This document shows positions 1 through 10,024 of a DNA stretch of 23,144 bases, piece by piece. The stretch is from contig JBAXTZ010000046.1 of the NCBI GenBank assembly GCA_037129925.1, positions 1 through 23,144 of the forward strand, read 5' to 3'. The DNA is from JBAXTZ01 sp037129925 (lineage in GTDB: Bacteria > Bacillota > Negativicutes > JBAXTZ01). Within the stretch, counting starts at the first letter, position 1; each line of letters opens with the position of its first letter. The position numbers and the translations under genes were made by a program. The notes below the pieces were generated by a model. It did no database searches. It was given only the letters and a program-made list of their open reading frames with translations, and had not been told where the DNA came from.

Positions 1-3000
1 ATTATCCGCATCGATTTCCAAAACCGCCTTGTTGACGCTCAGTGTGCCGGGATTGTAGGAAAATACATAGTTTTTCGCAGCTGCATTGCTCGCGGTAATC
101 GGATAGTCGCCAACGTTGCTCTGCTTAGTCGCAGTTGTGGCTATTGTCGGTTTGGTCGTCAACACACTCTCGGTCTGGCCGTTTTTCCAGCCGCTGTAAC
201 TCGCAGTCAAGAGCGGGTTGATGTCGCCATATACCCGGCTATTGATATTGTCAGGTGTGACGGTTACTGTAGCCGGATTAACTTGCAGAGTTCCGTTAAC
301 ATATGTTAACGCATAATTAGTTGCGGTGGCACCGCTCGGCACTATCGAATAATCGCCGACATCGTTGGTTTTGTCGGCTGAAGAATAAAATTGCACCGGT
401 TTTGTCAGGACAGTTGCTGTTTGACCGTTTTTGAATCCGTTATAACTGGCAGTGAAATTCGGATTAGCGTCACCATATAATCGGTTGGCATCATTTGCAG
501 TTATCGTCAACGGCGCTTTCCCGACCGTCAATGTTCCGTTGGTGTAAGTCATATTGTAATTTGCGACATTAAAGCTCCCGCCAGTTGCTGCTGATGGCGT
601 GATTGCATAATCCGCGACATCCGCGGCGGCTGCTGTACCGCCACTCGCCAGTGTTACGCCGCCGACTGTTTGATTCAACTTTAATCCGACCGAAGTAAAC
701 GCAGTTGTCCCTAATGTATATACATCGCCATATGCTTTATTGGCATTGTTGGCAGTGATTGTTAACGGAGCTTGAGTTGCAACTAATGTTCCGTTGGTAT
801 AAGTCATATTGTAATTTGCGATATTGAATGTCCCACCTGTCGCTGCTGACGGCGCAATTGCGTAATTCGCGACATCCGCATCCGCTACCGCGCCGCTGCT
901 CGTCAGTGTTACTTCGCCGACTGTTTGGTTAAGTTTTAATCCTGTCGGCGTGAATGCTGTCGTTCCTAATGTATAGACATCACCATAGACTTTGTTGGCA
1001 TTGTTTGCGGTGATTGTTAACGGAGCTTGGGCAACTGCTAATGTTCCGTTTGTGTAGGTCACAGCGTAATTCGCAATATTAAATGTCCCACCGGTCGCTA
1101 CCGACGGTGTTATTGCATAATCCGCGACATCCGCGACCGCTGCCGCGCCACTGCTTGTCAGTGCTACTCCACCGACTGTTTGAGCCAGTTTCAAGCCGGT
1201 TGGTGTGAATGCCGTTGTTCCCAAAGTATATATATCACCATAGACTTTATTCGCATTGTTCGCGGTGATTGTTAGTGGAGCTTGAGCTACCGTCATTGTT
1301 CCGTCGGTGTAGGTTACAGCGTAATTCGCAATATTAAACGTTCCGCCGGTCGCTACCGATGGTGTTATAGTATAGTTCTTCGCATCCGCATCCGCTACAG
1401 CACCGCCACTCACTAGTGTTACTCCGCCGATTGTTTGACTAAGTTTTAGTCCTATCGGTGTGAACGCTGATGTTCCTAATGTATAGACATCGCCATAGAC
1501 TTTGTTGGCATTGTTTGCGGTGATTGTTAGTGGCGCTTGGGTAACAGCATAAGCAGTTTCAACACCATTAATGGAATAGTATGTTGCTTCTAATCCACTA
1601 CCGTAGTTAGTGCTATAGTTTCCGGCATCTGTATTTTGACTAATCTGATCGTATGTCGCACTGTCTCTGGTTACAGTGTATATCGGCGAACCAGTTGCTG
1701 TTATTGTTGCCAGCGTTACTGGATCTTTCACATAATAACCCTTGTTTGCACCTTGCTCGTGCATTCGATCAAATACTGTAGCGTCACCGTATTCCGAGCT
1801 GATAATGTTCTGGGTAAACACTGCATTTTCATAGGCGCTACTGTCATACAAGTAGTTGCCGAGGTTGCCGCCGGTATTGGCTACATAAGTATTCATATCG
1901 GTAATAGCCGATCCGAGTGTACGCGCGCCGGTTTTAAAGTACGAATCAATCCCAAACGTTGAAGCACTGTTGTCTTCAAAGTAAAAAAACATTGTTCCAC
2001 TGTGCCATTCGATGCTACCTTCATCAAGAATAAGCCTACCTGTAGCAACGCCGCTATCTTGGGTAGTAGTCGCCAGCAGTGTATTAGCCGCGCCTTCGAC
2101 AGTAAGTTTTGCTCCAGTCGCATTAATAATGGTAATGTCTTTATCGGCCAGTATCTTTACATCACCGGCTGCAGTCACCGCGCCTGTCAGCGTGACATTT
2201 CCGGTTGCGGTGATATTGAGCTTGCTTGCGGCATTCAAATTGTTCACTACGACATCATTCCCGGCCGTCACTGATATCACTCCGGCTGAGACTACGTTGC
2301 CGGTATTCACGTTATCATTTATTGATGAAAGTTCAATGTCATACCTTCCCGCTGGGAAAGTCGCCTGTAACCCAGCCGGAGCCGCGGTTAGTGTTCCGGT
2401 AACCGAAAGAGCCTGAATTGCATTAATGTCGATATATCCGCCAGTCGTAGTAACACTGTCCACATTTACGGTTCCTGTCAACGCATCCAACAAAACATTG
2501 CCAGTAACCGCAAACGGCTTGGCAACAGAAATATCACCCGCAGTGATATTAATTCTGGCACCCGGATTAATTTCATCAAATTCTACGCTTCCGTTACGCG
2601 CAGTTACCTGCATGTATCCCGTGGTAGTGATTTTGCTTCCGATATTTCCGGTAATATTACCATTGGATGTACTCAACACGATTCCCTGGCTACCAACATT
2701 GATATTGCCGTCTAAAATAATATTCCCCTTGGTGGAGGCGCTCAGATCTTCTCCTTTAGAAACACCAACATTTAGGTCGTCAAGATGAATTGTGCCGCTA
2801 TTACCCGCGCTCAACATTAAGTAGCCATTATATGTGTGGTTGCTCAAGTCACTATTATCCGAAATGAGCTGAAAATTATCACTGATAATGAGGTTGTTTT
2901 GATTGCTTATGGTTTTACCGTTGACATAAGCATCTAAGGAATTTATTGTACTGCTGCCCGTATTAATATTCCCCGAAGAAGCATTTAATTCAAGATGTCC

Positions 3001-6000
3001 GGCGGATGATATTGAGGGAGATCCGGTTCCGGTATTAATGGTAATGTTGCCGTTGCTAGCCAGCAAATTCATAGTGCCAGCGGGATTAGTATTGCTGACC
3101 AAGCCGTTCAGATTCAGATCGGTTTTAGCGGTTACTTTGATGTTGTTAGCAGCCGAAAGGCCTGACAGGCTTATCGCGCCAACTTTGCTTTTCAAAGTAA
3201 CCGAGTCCGAAAAAATGCGATTTAGCAGCCCCCAGTTTGCAGTGTTAATTGTATCAGTGGTGAGGTTTAGATTGTTGCTCACGCCGCTAAACTCTATACC
3301 ATCGGCAAAATGCGTAGCAGAAATGGTGGCATCCTGTGCAGATAGTGAACCTGCAGTTAGAGTCCCACTTTCAGCGGTTATTGAAACACTACCTGTTGTG
3401 CCAGTGTCGATAGAACCAACAGAAACATCCCCTGTAGTACCGTGAATACTCAGATTTCCGTTGACCAGTGAAATGTCCGCCGGTTCAGCGATTCCGATTT
3501 TTACCGAACTGCCTTCACTATCGACCCCGTTGGCGGTTAGCGATACTCCGTAAGTAGTAGCTGATGTTTCTTCGTTTGGTGTCGGAACAGTAATCCCGCT
3601 AATATTAATATATCCGCTGGCGTTGACGATGGTTTGCCTGTCGTTTCTAATTACCAGATCGCCGAGTTCTAGCGAACCAACAGCAGTATCGCCAATACTG
3701 CTGCCGATGTACATACTATCACCGCTAAGACTGATGTCACCGACAATTACTGAATTGCCAGTCGATGGAATGACAGCTCCGGCGCTTAATGAAACGTCGT
3801 ATTCAAATTCAGATACACTATTTCCAACAGCCGGACGAAAGATATTGCCATTAATCTGAATACTACCGGTCGTATTGATTTTCAGTCCGTTGTAGTAACT
3901 AATTGACCCAGTGACAACATTCCCAGAATTACTTGCGACCAAACCACTAGCGTCAATCATGCCGGTAGTAAGCGGCCCATTAGAGTTAACAATATTGATA
4001 TCACCTGCTTTAGTCGAACCGATAACGACATTCCCTTGAGTGTTGATGCTCAAATCCTTGTAACCAAGATAAACATCACCAACGCTGAGCTCTTTTGCTT
4101 TGATTGACAAATAACCATCGGTAGCCGACGATTCGTTCGGACTCGAGGGTGGCATAGTAATACTGCCCTTAATCCGGATTGTTCCGTCAGAAACAATGTT
4201 TGTTTGTGCAGAATAATTATTATTAACTACCAATCCGCCAACATCTAGCGAACCGGCAGTAAAAGCACCGGAAAAATCGCCAATATCCAAAGTTCCGCTG
4301 GTACCGGTGGTGACTGCGCCATTGATTGTTATTGCAGCGTCAGAAACAAGAGATATCGACCCGCCGACTGATAACGATGGTAGTTTAATCGATTCGCCGC
4401 TTAGAACTACATCGCCGGGATAGAAAGTTTTTATTTTCCAGGGATTTGAAACAGTTGTGTCAATAGCATCGTTAGTGTCTAGACTAAGGCTATGGGTTAC
4501 TCCGTCCAGATCAACGTTCTCAATATGGTTTGCCCGAATTTCTACATTCGGAGCATTTATTTCTACTGCATCCAATATTCCGGTGTCGCTATTCGGAGCA
4601 GCTACGATTGTTATCTTTCCCGACTCCGAAGTAATCTTTCCCAGAGTAATCTTCCCTCCGAATGCAACTGACTGATTCATGCTACCGTTGTTATATACGG
4701 CATATTCGCTGATCAGGTTTACATTGCCAGTAAACCTGTCGTTAATTTTCCATGGGTTAGTCACGGTGTTGATCGGATAATAAGTAGTCAGACTGAGGCT
4801 GCCGCTTACACCGGATAGGTCAAGTTCGGTGATTTGATCTGCATCTATCGCTACATTTGGCGCGGTAATCTTATCCATGCTCAAGGCGCTTGTTGTGGTT
4901 AGACTCAGGTTGCCAGAATAAGTGAACGGCAATTTCCAGCGATTGCTTGAACTCGTAGCTACTATCTGATCGTCAGTTGAAATACAGAGATTAGTGTTCG
5001 CCTCTGACAGATCTGCGGCGATAATTTGGTCAGCATAAATGCTCACGTCCGGAGCACTGATTAAACCGGCGTTCAACGTACCCCGCTGATATGTGTCTCG
5101 ATTAATACTAATTTTTCTTTGCGCGGAAATCGGCGCCAAAGTAATGTTATCGCTACTAATCAAATTTACAGAATCAGTAAACTCAGACCGAACCTGCCAT
5201 GCATTGGAACCCGTAGTGTCTATCGGACCATCAGTTTCAATACTCAACGCTTTAGTAACCTTTGATAAATCGATGTGATTAATTGTCGGAGCATAAATAC
5301 TCACATCAGCTGCATCCATCTGGCCAGCCTCTAAAAAAGTTCCAGCCGATATTGACACCGTTCCTGAATCTGATTTTATTGTATCAACTGTAATTGAGCC
5401 GTTAGTACTGGTCAGGCTTACATCACCGGGATAGCTCGTCTTGATACTCCATGGTAATGTCGATGTTGTGTCAATTGAATCGTCAGTGGTCAAACTAAGA
5501 CTATTACCGACACCACTAAGATTAATATTATCAGAAATGTGTCGAGCAACTACGACGGCATCTGGAGCGTTTATGGCGCTTGTGGCTGAAGATTGCGCAT
5601 CAACAGTCCCTTTGGTGGCGCTAATCGTCACTCTTCCGGCCTCGGTAATCGGCGCCAAAAGCATTGCAGCTTTGTCCGTCGGGTCATATGCAGTAGTTGC
5701 CAATGTTACATCGCCGGTAAAACTATTTTTAATTTTCCAAACATTAACCACCGTGTCAATCGGGTCGCGCGTGGCAAGACTCAGGTTGTTTGTTATGCCG
5801 CTCAGGTTGACGATTTTATCCGGATCCGTATCGGTGTCTGATCCTCCATATATATGCTCCGCGCTGATTTCGGCATTTGGCGCGGTGAGCGTACCGTTGC
5901 CTTCAAAACCTGTAATGTTGACAATTTTCACAACGCCGTTATTTGATGTAATAGCGTTAGCAGTAATTACTCCGGTATTGCTGATGATATCATTGTTCCA

Positions 6001-6795
6001 AGAGCCGCCTGCTTCGGTGCTGGAACTGCTAGATTTTCCTGCATCCAGATATATCGACCCGTCGTCAGCCGTCAGTGTTCCGGTGTTGCTGAAATCTGCG
6101 GAAGCATCATGACCATCGGCTGAATAATTTGTCAACTGCTGGCCATTATTGAAGTCAAAAGTCAAATCCGAACCGTTGACCCAGAGAATTCGACCACCGG
6201 CTTCTTTTACAGTAATACTTCCGGTATTAGCAATTTTGTTTCCTATAAAAATCGCATAGTTGTTTGCAACAATATCTCCATTCATTTCGACACCGAAGCC
6301 ACTATTCACGGCATTGCGCAGCTCATAGTGTCCGTTGCTGGTCATGAATTTTGCTATCTGAGCCGCGTTCATCGTATTCCGTCCGCTCGCAATAATCCCG
6401 CCAACGTTAACCTGCGAACCCGTCGCAAAAAACAATCCATTAGGGTTACACAAAAACACCTGTCCGTTAGCGTTGATCCTACCGGCTATCGTCGACAGAC
6501 TGCTACTCAGAACATTGTTGAGCGTTATTGAATTAACCGACGGCTGGGCGAAATTAACCGTGTGATTAGCAGCCACATCAAAACTAGCCCAGTTAATCGC
6601 GGCTTTTTCAGTAGCCTGATTGATTGTCAGGGTATTGGCAACCGCTCGATCAAAAGTGGCGGTTCCGCCGACTACCGCTTCACCGGTAGGTAAAACATCA
6701 GCTAGCGCCGCCATCGGAAGCACGCCGAGTAACGCCGCAACCATTCCTAGCCTGAATAATGTTTTCCAAAACGCCATTGATTTTTGCTTTTTCAT
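1..6795 (-). CDS. Two-partner-secretion exoprotein (filamentous haemagglutinin-like adhesin, TpsA), 3' end outside window
   Basis: This is a giant surface or secreted adhesin, open for 2265 codons and cut by the window edge before any stop. The ATG follows an AGAGGTGA ribosome binding site. Residues 1-32 form a signal peptide (basic MKKQK start, hydrophobic core, cleavage after MAALA). The next ~110 residues are a TPS haemagglutination-activity domain, with the hallmark NPNG at residues 117-120 followed by LFFATGSQVNVGG. Residues ~150-1600 are Ser/Thr/Asn-rich repeats of the type LSLTTxxxIDT...W-I-K...GNVxL, expected to fold as a right-handed beta-helix. From residue ~1755 there are four 85-residue MBG-type repeats (APLTITANNANKVYGD start), then at least two shorter YGD-type units. 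The gene lies 29 bases after tpsB, so the pair is probably co-transcribed. In known TPS systems such proteins cross the outer membrane through their TpsB partner and mediate adhesion, biofilm or contact inhibition; which applies here is not visible because the C-terminus is missing. Confidence 0.93.
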   Translation of the reverse strand, partial: MKKQKSMAFWKTLFRLGMVAALLGVLPMAALADVLPTGEAVVGGTATFDRAVANTLTINQATEKAAINWASFDVAANHTVNFAQPSVNSITLNNVLSSSLSTIAGRINANGQVFLCNPNGLFFATGSQVNVGGIIASGRNTMNAAQIAKFMTSNGHYELRNAVNSGFGVEMNGDIVANNYAIFIGNKIANTGSITVKEAGGRILWVNGSDLTFDFNNGQQLTNYSADGHDASADFSNTGTLTADDGSIYLDAGKSSSSSTEAGGSWNNDIISNTGVITANAITSNNGVVKIVNITGFEGNGTLTAPNAEISAEHIYGGSDTDTDPDKIVNLSGITNNLSLATRDPIDTVVNVWKIKNSFTGDVTLATTAYDPTDKAAMLLAPITEAGRVTISATKGTVDAQSSATSAINAPDAVVVARHISDNINLSGVGNSLSLTTDDSIDTTSTLPWSIKTSYPGDVSLTSTNGSITVDTIKSDSGTVSISAGTFLEAGQMDAADVSIYAPTINHIDLSKVTKALSIETDGPIDTTGSNAWQVRSEFTDSVNLISSDNITLAPISAQRKISINRDTYQRGTLNAGLISAPDVSIYADQIIAADLSEANTNLCISTDDQIVATSSSNRWKLPFTYSGNLSLTTTSALSMDKITAPNVAIDADQITELDLSGVSGSLSLTTYYPINTVTNPWKINDRFTGNVNLISEYAVYNNGSMNQSVAFGGKITLGKITSESGKITIVAAPNSDTGILDAVEINAPNVEIRANHIENVDLDGVTHSLSLDTNDAIDTTVSNPWKIKTFYPGDVVLSGESIKLPSLSVGGSISLVSDAAITINGAVTTGTSGTLDIGDFSGAFTAGSLDVGGLVVNNNYSAQTNIVSDGTIRIKGSITMPPSSPNESSATDGYLSIKAKELSVGDVYLGYKDLSINTQGNVVIGSTKAGDINIVNSNGPLTTGMIDASGLVASNSGNVVTGSISYYNGLKINTTGSIQINGNIFRPAVGNSVSEFEYDVSLSAGAVIPSTGNSVIVGDISLSGDSMYIGSSIGDTAVGSLELGDLVIRNDRQTIVNASGYINISGITVPTPNEETSATTYGVSLTANGVDSEGSSVKIGIAEPADISLVNGNLSIHGTTGDVSVGSIDTGTTGSVSITAESGTLTAGSLSAQDATISATHFADGIEFSGVSNNLNLTTDTINTANWGLLNRIFSDSVTLKSKVGAISLSGLSAANNIKVTAKTDLNLNGLVSNTNPAGTMNLLASNGNITINTGTGSPSISSAGHLELNASSGNINTGSSTINSLDAYVNGKTISNQNNLIISDNFQLISDNSDLSNHTYNGYLMLSAGNSGTIHLDDLNVGVSKGEDLSASTKGNIILDGNINVGSQGIVLSTSNGNITGNIGSKITTTGYMQVTARNGSVEFDEINPGARINITAGDISVAKPFAVTGNVLLDALTGTVNVDSVTTTGGYIDINAIQALSVTGTLTAAPAGLQATFPAGRYDIELSSINDNVNTGNVVSAGVISVTAGNDVVVNNLNAASKLNITATGNVTLTGAVTAAGDVKILADKDITIINATGAKLTVEGAANTLLATTTQDSGVATGRLILDEGSIEWHSGTMFFYFEDNSASTFGIDSYFKTGARTLGSAITDMNTYVANTGGNLGNYLYDSSAYENAVFTQNIISSEYGDATVFDRMHEQGANKGYYVKDPVTLATITATGSPIYTVTRDSATYDQISQNTDAGNYSTNYGSGLEATYYSINGVETAYAVTQAPLTITANNANKVYGDVYTLGTSAFTPIGLKLSQTIGGVTLVSGGAVADADAKNYTITPSVATGGTFNIANYAVTYTDGTMTVAQAPLTITANNANKVYGDIYTLGTTAFTPTGLKLAQTVGGVALTSSGAAAVADVADYAITPSVATGGTFNIANYAVTYTNGTLAVAQAPLTITANNANKVYGDVYTLGTTAFTPTGLKLNQTVGEVTLTSSGAVADADVANYAIAPSAATGGTFNIANYNMTYTNGTLVATQAPLTITANNANKAYGDVYTLGTTAFTSVGLKLNQTVGGVTLASGGTAAAADVADYAITPSAATGGSFNVANYNMTYTNGTLTVGKAPLTITANDANRLYGDANPNFTASYNGFKNGQTATVLTKPVQFYSSADKTNDVGDYSIVPSGATATNYALTYVNGTLQVNPATVTVTPDNINSRVYGDINPLLTASYSGWKNGQTESVLTTKPTIATTATKQSNVGDYPITASNAAAKNYVFSYNPGTLSVNKAVLEIDADN
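512..1535 (-). repeat. Four tandem 255-bp repeats encoding MBG-type adhesin domains
   Basis: The same landmark (a GGAG/GGCG followed by CTT) recurs at 512, 767, 1022, 1277 and 1532, an exact 255-base (85-codon) period. Each unit begins APLTITANNANKVYGD and ends NYxxTYTxGTxxVAQ. The copies differ by scattered substitutions but share long identical stretches, so copy number could vary by recombination. Two more diverged units (QTATVLTKP and QTESVLTTKP types) continue to the window edge. Confidence 0.9.
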
Positions 6796-6824
6796 ACAAT
6801 TCACCTCTAAGTGTTTTGTGTTTT

Positions 6825-8525
6825 TTAAAAATACTTCGCCACCTTAATCAGGAACATGCCGTTCTGGTCGGGGTTGCTTGGCGATTTCAAATCTCCCAGT
6901 TGCCAGGCATAATCGGCGCGGGCGTACCAAGTGCGGGTGGTGTCTTGCCATTGGACACCCAGACCGGCTCCGGCCAGCGAAATACCGTTCAAGCCTTGAT
7001 TCGGGTATGGCGTTTGGTTCATTAGCCCTGCGCCTAAGTCCAGGAACGGAATAACCATCCAACTGTTGCTGCTCCACGGCGCGACGTTGCAGCGCAACTC
7101 GGCGCTTGCCAATATCCCTTCATCCACCGCGTAATCACCGGCGGCGTAGGCGCGTACCGCGTAGGGGCCGCTGAGCAACAACTCGTTACTCGATGCCAGA
7201 TTTTTGTTACACACCTGACCATTGGCGCTGACATGCAAATTCATGAAACTATTGAGATATTGTTCACGGGCAAAATTCCCTTCGCCGACTACAAAACTGC
7301 CACCCAAATTCAAATAATCCGTAACGGGTTGCGCTCCGCTCATCGCAACTGAACCGCCACCCAACTCGATCCCCCAATTGTTGTAGCCGCCATCCAACCA
7401 ATTATCGTAAAAGTTTCCGTTAATTCCCAGCATCACTGAATTAACCATAGTTGTATCGGTTGCATTAACTACGGCGATAACCGAGGTGTTTTGCGCGAAA
7501 CTATAACCGGCCTGCCAATACAAATTGCTGCGTGTGCCGCGAATCAGCGGTTGGCTCCAGCCGAGATTGGCTTGCTGTGACTTTCCGGTATAGCCCATGA
7601 CATCAAACGGCGACCCGAGTGTGTACTGGGTATAGTTGTACGCCGCGTTGATTTTCGCGCCGGGACCACCGAGCGGCAGCGAATAACTCACCCCGCCATT
7701 ATATAGCTGACCGAGCGTTCCGAGCGCTGAAATTGACAGCGTATCGCCATAATTACTCAAGCCGCTACAACTCGCCGCGCCGTTTAATTCGTATGGCCCG
7801 GTATATTTTCCGCCGTAGTTATCCACGCTCAAAAACGCTGTCCACCGCCGCGGATCGGTCGTGGCAGTAATCGTAAGATCGACTGTATTCTCAGCCATGC
7901 CGGGCGCTAAGTTTATCTGCCCGTCGACTCCGGCCAGATCATTTAGCAACAATCCGGCGCGTTCCAGCGAACTAGTAGTGATATAGGCGCCGCTGTGCAG
8001 ATCGCGAGTTTGCCTGGAAACAAGATTTTCTGATGTTAACGATTGGTTATCCAGTTTGATTTTGCCAATTTTTCCGGCCTGAATTACAAAACGCACCTGA
8101 CCATCCCGTACTTCTTGCTCCGGTAAATAAGCCCGGGCAACGGGATAGTCATGTGCGCGATAATATGCCGCAATTACGCTGGCAAGTTTATATAAAGTTG
8201 TGATGTCCAGATTTTTATCATAGTACGGCGCGATAACCGCCTGGAGTTCGGTTTCCGGAAACAGCACGTCACCTTCAAAAACAGCGCTACTAAACAGCAA
8301 CGTAGCCGCTCCGCTGGCTGCTTCAGGTTGCTGGTCGCTATTCCTGATATTAGCGCCTTTTTGCTGATTGTTTGCAAAAATGTCGGCGGTCTGTTGAATG
8401 TTCTGGTCGGTCTGTTGACTGACTGCACCCGGACCTAGCGCTTGGGGAAGCGGCGGTTCAGCAGCTCGCAGGGATATTGTAGCAAAAAGTGCTATAAGCG
8501 CGACAATAACTATAATTCTAGCCAA
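6825..8525 (-). CDS. TpsB/ShlB/FhaC-family outer-membrane secretion/activation protein
   Basis: This is an outer-membrane transporter that would export the adjacent TpsA adhesin. I prefer the TTG start at 8525: it follows AAGGTAAGGA by five bases and gives a clean signal peptide (MARIIVIVALIALF... cut near RAAE). The upstream in-frame ATG at 8567 has no ribosome binding site and overlaps a -10 box. The 566-residue protein has a periplasmic linker, a POTRA-2 domain (about residues 75-165, VFEGDVLFPETEL to VIQAGKIGKIKL) and a ShlB-type 16-strand barrel. VRAY at 457-460 corresponds to the conserved VRGY/VRGF tip of the L6 loop of FhaC. The C-terminal residue is Phe, the usual BAM-recognised end. 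Length matches the family (550-600). The protein ends 29 bases before tpsA, the classical tpsB-tpsA order. Confidence 0.94.
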   Translation of the reverse strand: MARIIVIVALIALFATISLRAAEPPLPQALGPGAVSQQTDQNIQQTADIFANNQQKGANIRNSDQQPEAASGAATLLFSSAVFEGDVLFPETELQAVIAPYYDKNLDITTLYKLASVIAAYYRAHDYPVARAYLPEQEVRDGQVRFVIQAGKIGKIKLDNQSLTSENLVSRQTRDLHSGAYITTSSLERAGLLLNDLAGVDGQINLAPGMAENTVDLTITATTDPRRWTAFLSVDNYGGKYTGPYELNGAASCSGLSNYGDTLSISALGTLGQLYNGGVSYSLPLGGPGAKINAAYNYTQYTLGSPFDVMGYTGKSQQANLGWSQPLIRGTRSNLYWQAGYSFAQNTSVIAVVNATDTTMVNSVMLGINGNFYDNWLDGGYNNWGIELGGGSVAMSGAQPVTDYLNLGGSFVVGEGNFAREQYLNSFMNLHVSANGQVCNKNLASSNELLLSGPYAVRAYAAGDYAVDEGILASAELRCNVAPWSSNSWMVIPFLDLGAGLMNQTPYPNQGLNGISLAGAGLGVQWQDTTRTWYARADYAWQLGDLKSPSNPDQNGMFLIKVAKYF

Positions 8526-8564
8526 GTTTGTCCTTACCTTTCTAGTAATTTTGACTTGCGATCT

Positions 8565-8573
8565 CATTATAGC
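8565..8573 (-). promoter_or_regulatory. Extended -10 promoter for tpsB-tpsA
   Basis: The minus strand reads TGCTATAAT, a perfect extended -10 element, 40 bases upstream of the preferred TTG start of tpsB. No good -35 lies at 17 bp; TTG-containing hexamers lie further upstream. The box overlaps the alternative ATG at 8567, which argues against that start. It suggests the secretion pair can be transcribed separately from the kinase gene upstream. Confidence 0.55.
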
Positions 8574-8622
8574 ACACCAATACTCAACAGATTCTCAACA
8601 ATTTGAAATTTAGGAATTAATT

Positions 8623-9993
8623 TTAGGTTTTGTCTTCCGGAATGGTAAATCCCAGCGTCGTCCCTTCAGGTGTTCCTTGCACTTGCAACGTTTGACCGTA
8701 AATCATTTTTATACGTTTAATGACATTTGACATGCCTACGCCGCCTTTATAATTGCCGCTAATCATCTTCGCGGCAATTTCCATTGGTATGCCCGGTCCG
8801 TTATCTTTGATTTGTACGGATATTCCGCCTTCAACTTCGCGCATCGTTATCTTAACTACGCCACCATCCGGGTTCTTGCGCGCTCCGTGTAGTACCGCGT
8901 TTTCTACCAAGGGTTGCAGACTATAATGAATTATTTTCCTTTGTAACAATTCTTCCGGAATATCAAATTCTGCGTAAAAAGCATTACCAAAGCGCGTCTC
9001 CTCGATTGATACATAGAGTTTAGTCAAATCCAGCTCTTTAGCAATCGTGGTGAACATTTCGTTGCTTTCGACGCTGAGCGATTGGCGCAGAAAACCGCTA
9101 AAATCAGTGAGCAACTTACCGGCCCGCTCACCATCCATGTAACAGAGCGCGATAAGCGCGTTCAGCGTATTGTAGAGAAAATGCGGCTTAATCTGGGTGT
9201 GTAAAAATGCAGTTTCGGCAGCGAGGTTTTTCGCCTCCAGCGTATCGCCGCGCTTATATTCTGCCGCCATGCGGTAGGCGAAATAAAACACCATGACCAA
9301 AACCATTACTGCGTCGGTATACTCTGACAATGGAATTATATAGCTAGAGCCAAAAACGTCCAACAGGCAATCCGCCGGATTCACCGCAAAAAGCACTGTC
9401 ACCAACAACAGTATTCCCGTCCGTTGCCGCTCGGTGCGATCGCCTTTGCGCTGACACAAGCGAATCAATCCGACAATCAGCGCGATTTGCCAGACAAACA
9501 ACATAGTCATTTCATAACGTAAATAATATAAGTGTCCCTGAAAGTTTAAGAACAAATAGCCCAATCCAAAAGCCGCGGCAATGATGTCGGTGGCATATAG
9601 CCAGCGCGATGGCATCAATCGCGGTGACTCATTACAAATAAAATGGTTATAGAAAATAACCGCCAGCGAAATTATCATGTAACTTAAACGATAATATAGA
9701 AAGTTTGACCAGCCGCTCAAAATCCCTTCAAAATCCGGTGAATTCATAACGACCGCGATACACATTGACGCGCAATATAATGCCGCCCACAGCAAACCAC
9801 GGCGATTTGGCGTAAACAGATAAGTGCAGAACATAAACAATGCAATAGTAAAATAAAACAAGATGACTGCAGTGGATGCCAACACGCCGAGCGCCAGTTC
9901 CGAAGATACCATTTCATCAGCAAGCGCTATTGCTGCCGGAAACATCGTTGCCACTGCTATAACCATGACTATTAAATAATTTTTTTTGTTCAA
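8623..9993 (-). CDS. LytS-type membrane sensor histidine kinase (orphan)
   Basis: The start is TTG, chosen for the AAGGAG seven bases upstream. The first ~25 residues form a signal-peptide-like segment ending at ALADE, followed by about seven hydrophobic spans to residue ~245, a 7TM-style sensor lacking PAS or HAMP domains. The catalytic half is a His_kinase (PF06580-type) domain: the phospho-acceptor is His271 in HFLYNTLNAL, followed by a HATPase domain with the N box PLVENAVLHG (Asn365), G1 box DNGPGIP (Asp397) and G2 box GGVGMSNV. Family members usually sit next to a LytTR or AraC-type response regulator, and none is present within the window. The gene starts 31 bases after the small exported protein, so it is probably in the same transcript. 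It may sense an envelope or extracellular cue linked to the adhesin downstream. The partner regulator is unknown. Confidence 0.9.
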   Translation of the reverse strand: MNKKNYLIVMVIAVATMFPAAIALADEMVSSELALGVLASTAVILFYFTIALFMFCTYLFTPNRRGLLWAALYCASMCIAVVMNSPDFEGILSGWSNFLYYRLSYMIISLAVIFYNHFICNESPRLMPSRWLYATDIIAAAFGLGYLFLNFQGHLYYLRYEMTMLFVWQIALIVGLIRLCQRKGDRTERQRTGILLLVTVLFAVNPADCLLDVFGSSYIIPLSEYTDAVMVLVMVFYFAYRMAAEYKRGDTLEAKNLAAETAFLHTQIKPHFLYNTLNALIALCYMDGERAGKLLTDFSGFLRQSLSVESNEMFTTIAKELDLTKLYVSIEETRFGNAFYAEFDIPEELLQRKIIHYSLQPLVENAVLHGARKNPDGGVVKITMREVEGGISVQIKDNGPGIPMEIAAKMISGNYKGGVGMSNVIKRIKMIYGQTLQVQGTPEGTTLGFTIPEDKT

Positions 9994-10024
9994 AATAGCG
10001 CTCCTTGCTACAATGCTCTCATCG

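Noticed and set aside
2012..2416. Plus-strand open frame of 134 codons inside the adhesin gene
   Set aside because: It is antisense to the repetitive adhesin, whose Thr/Ser/Asn-rich codons leave other frames open. No ribosome binding site, and the same holds for 3038-3445 and 5441-6112.
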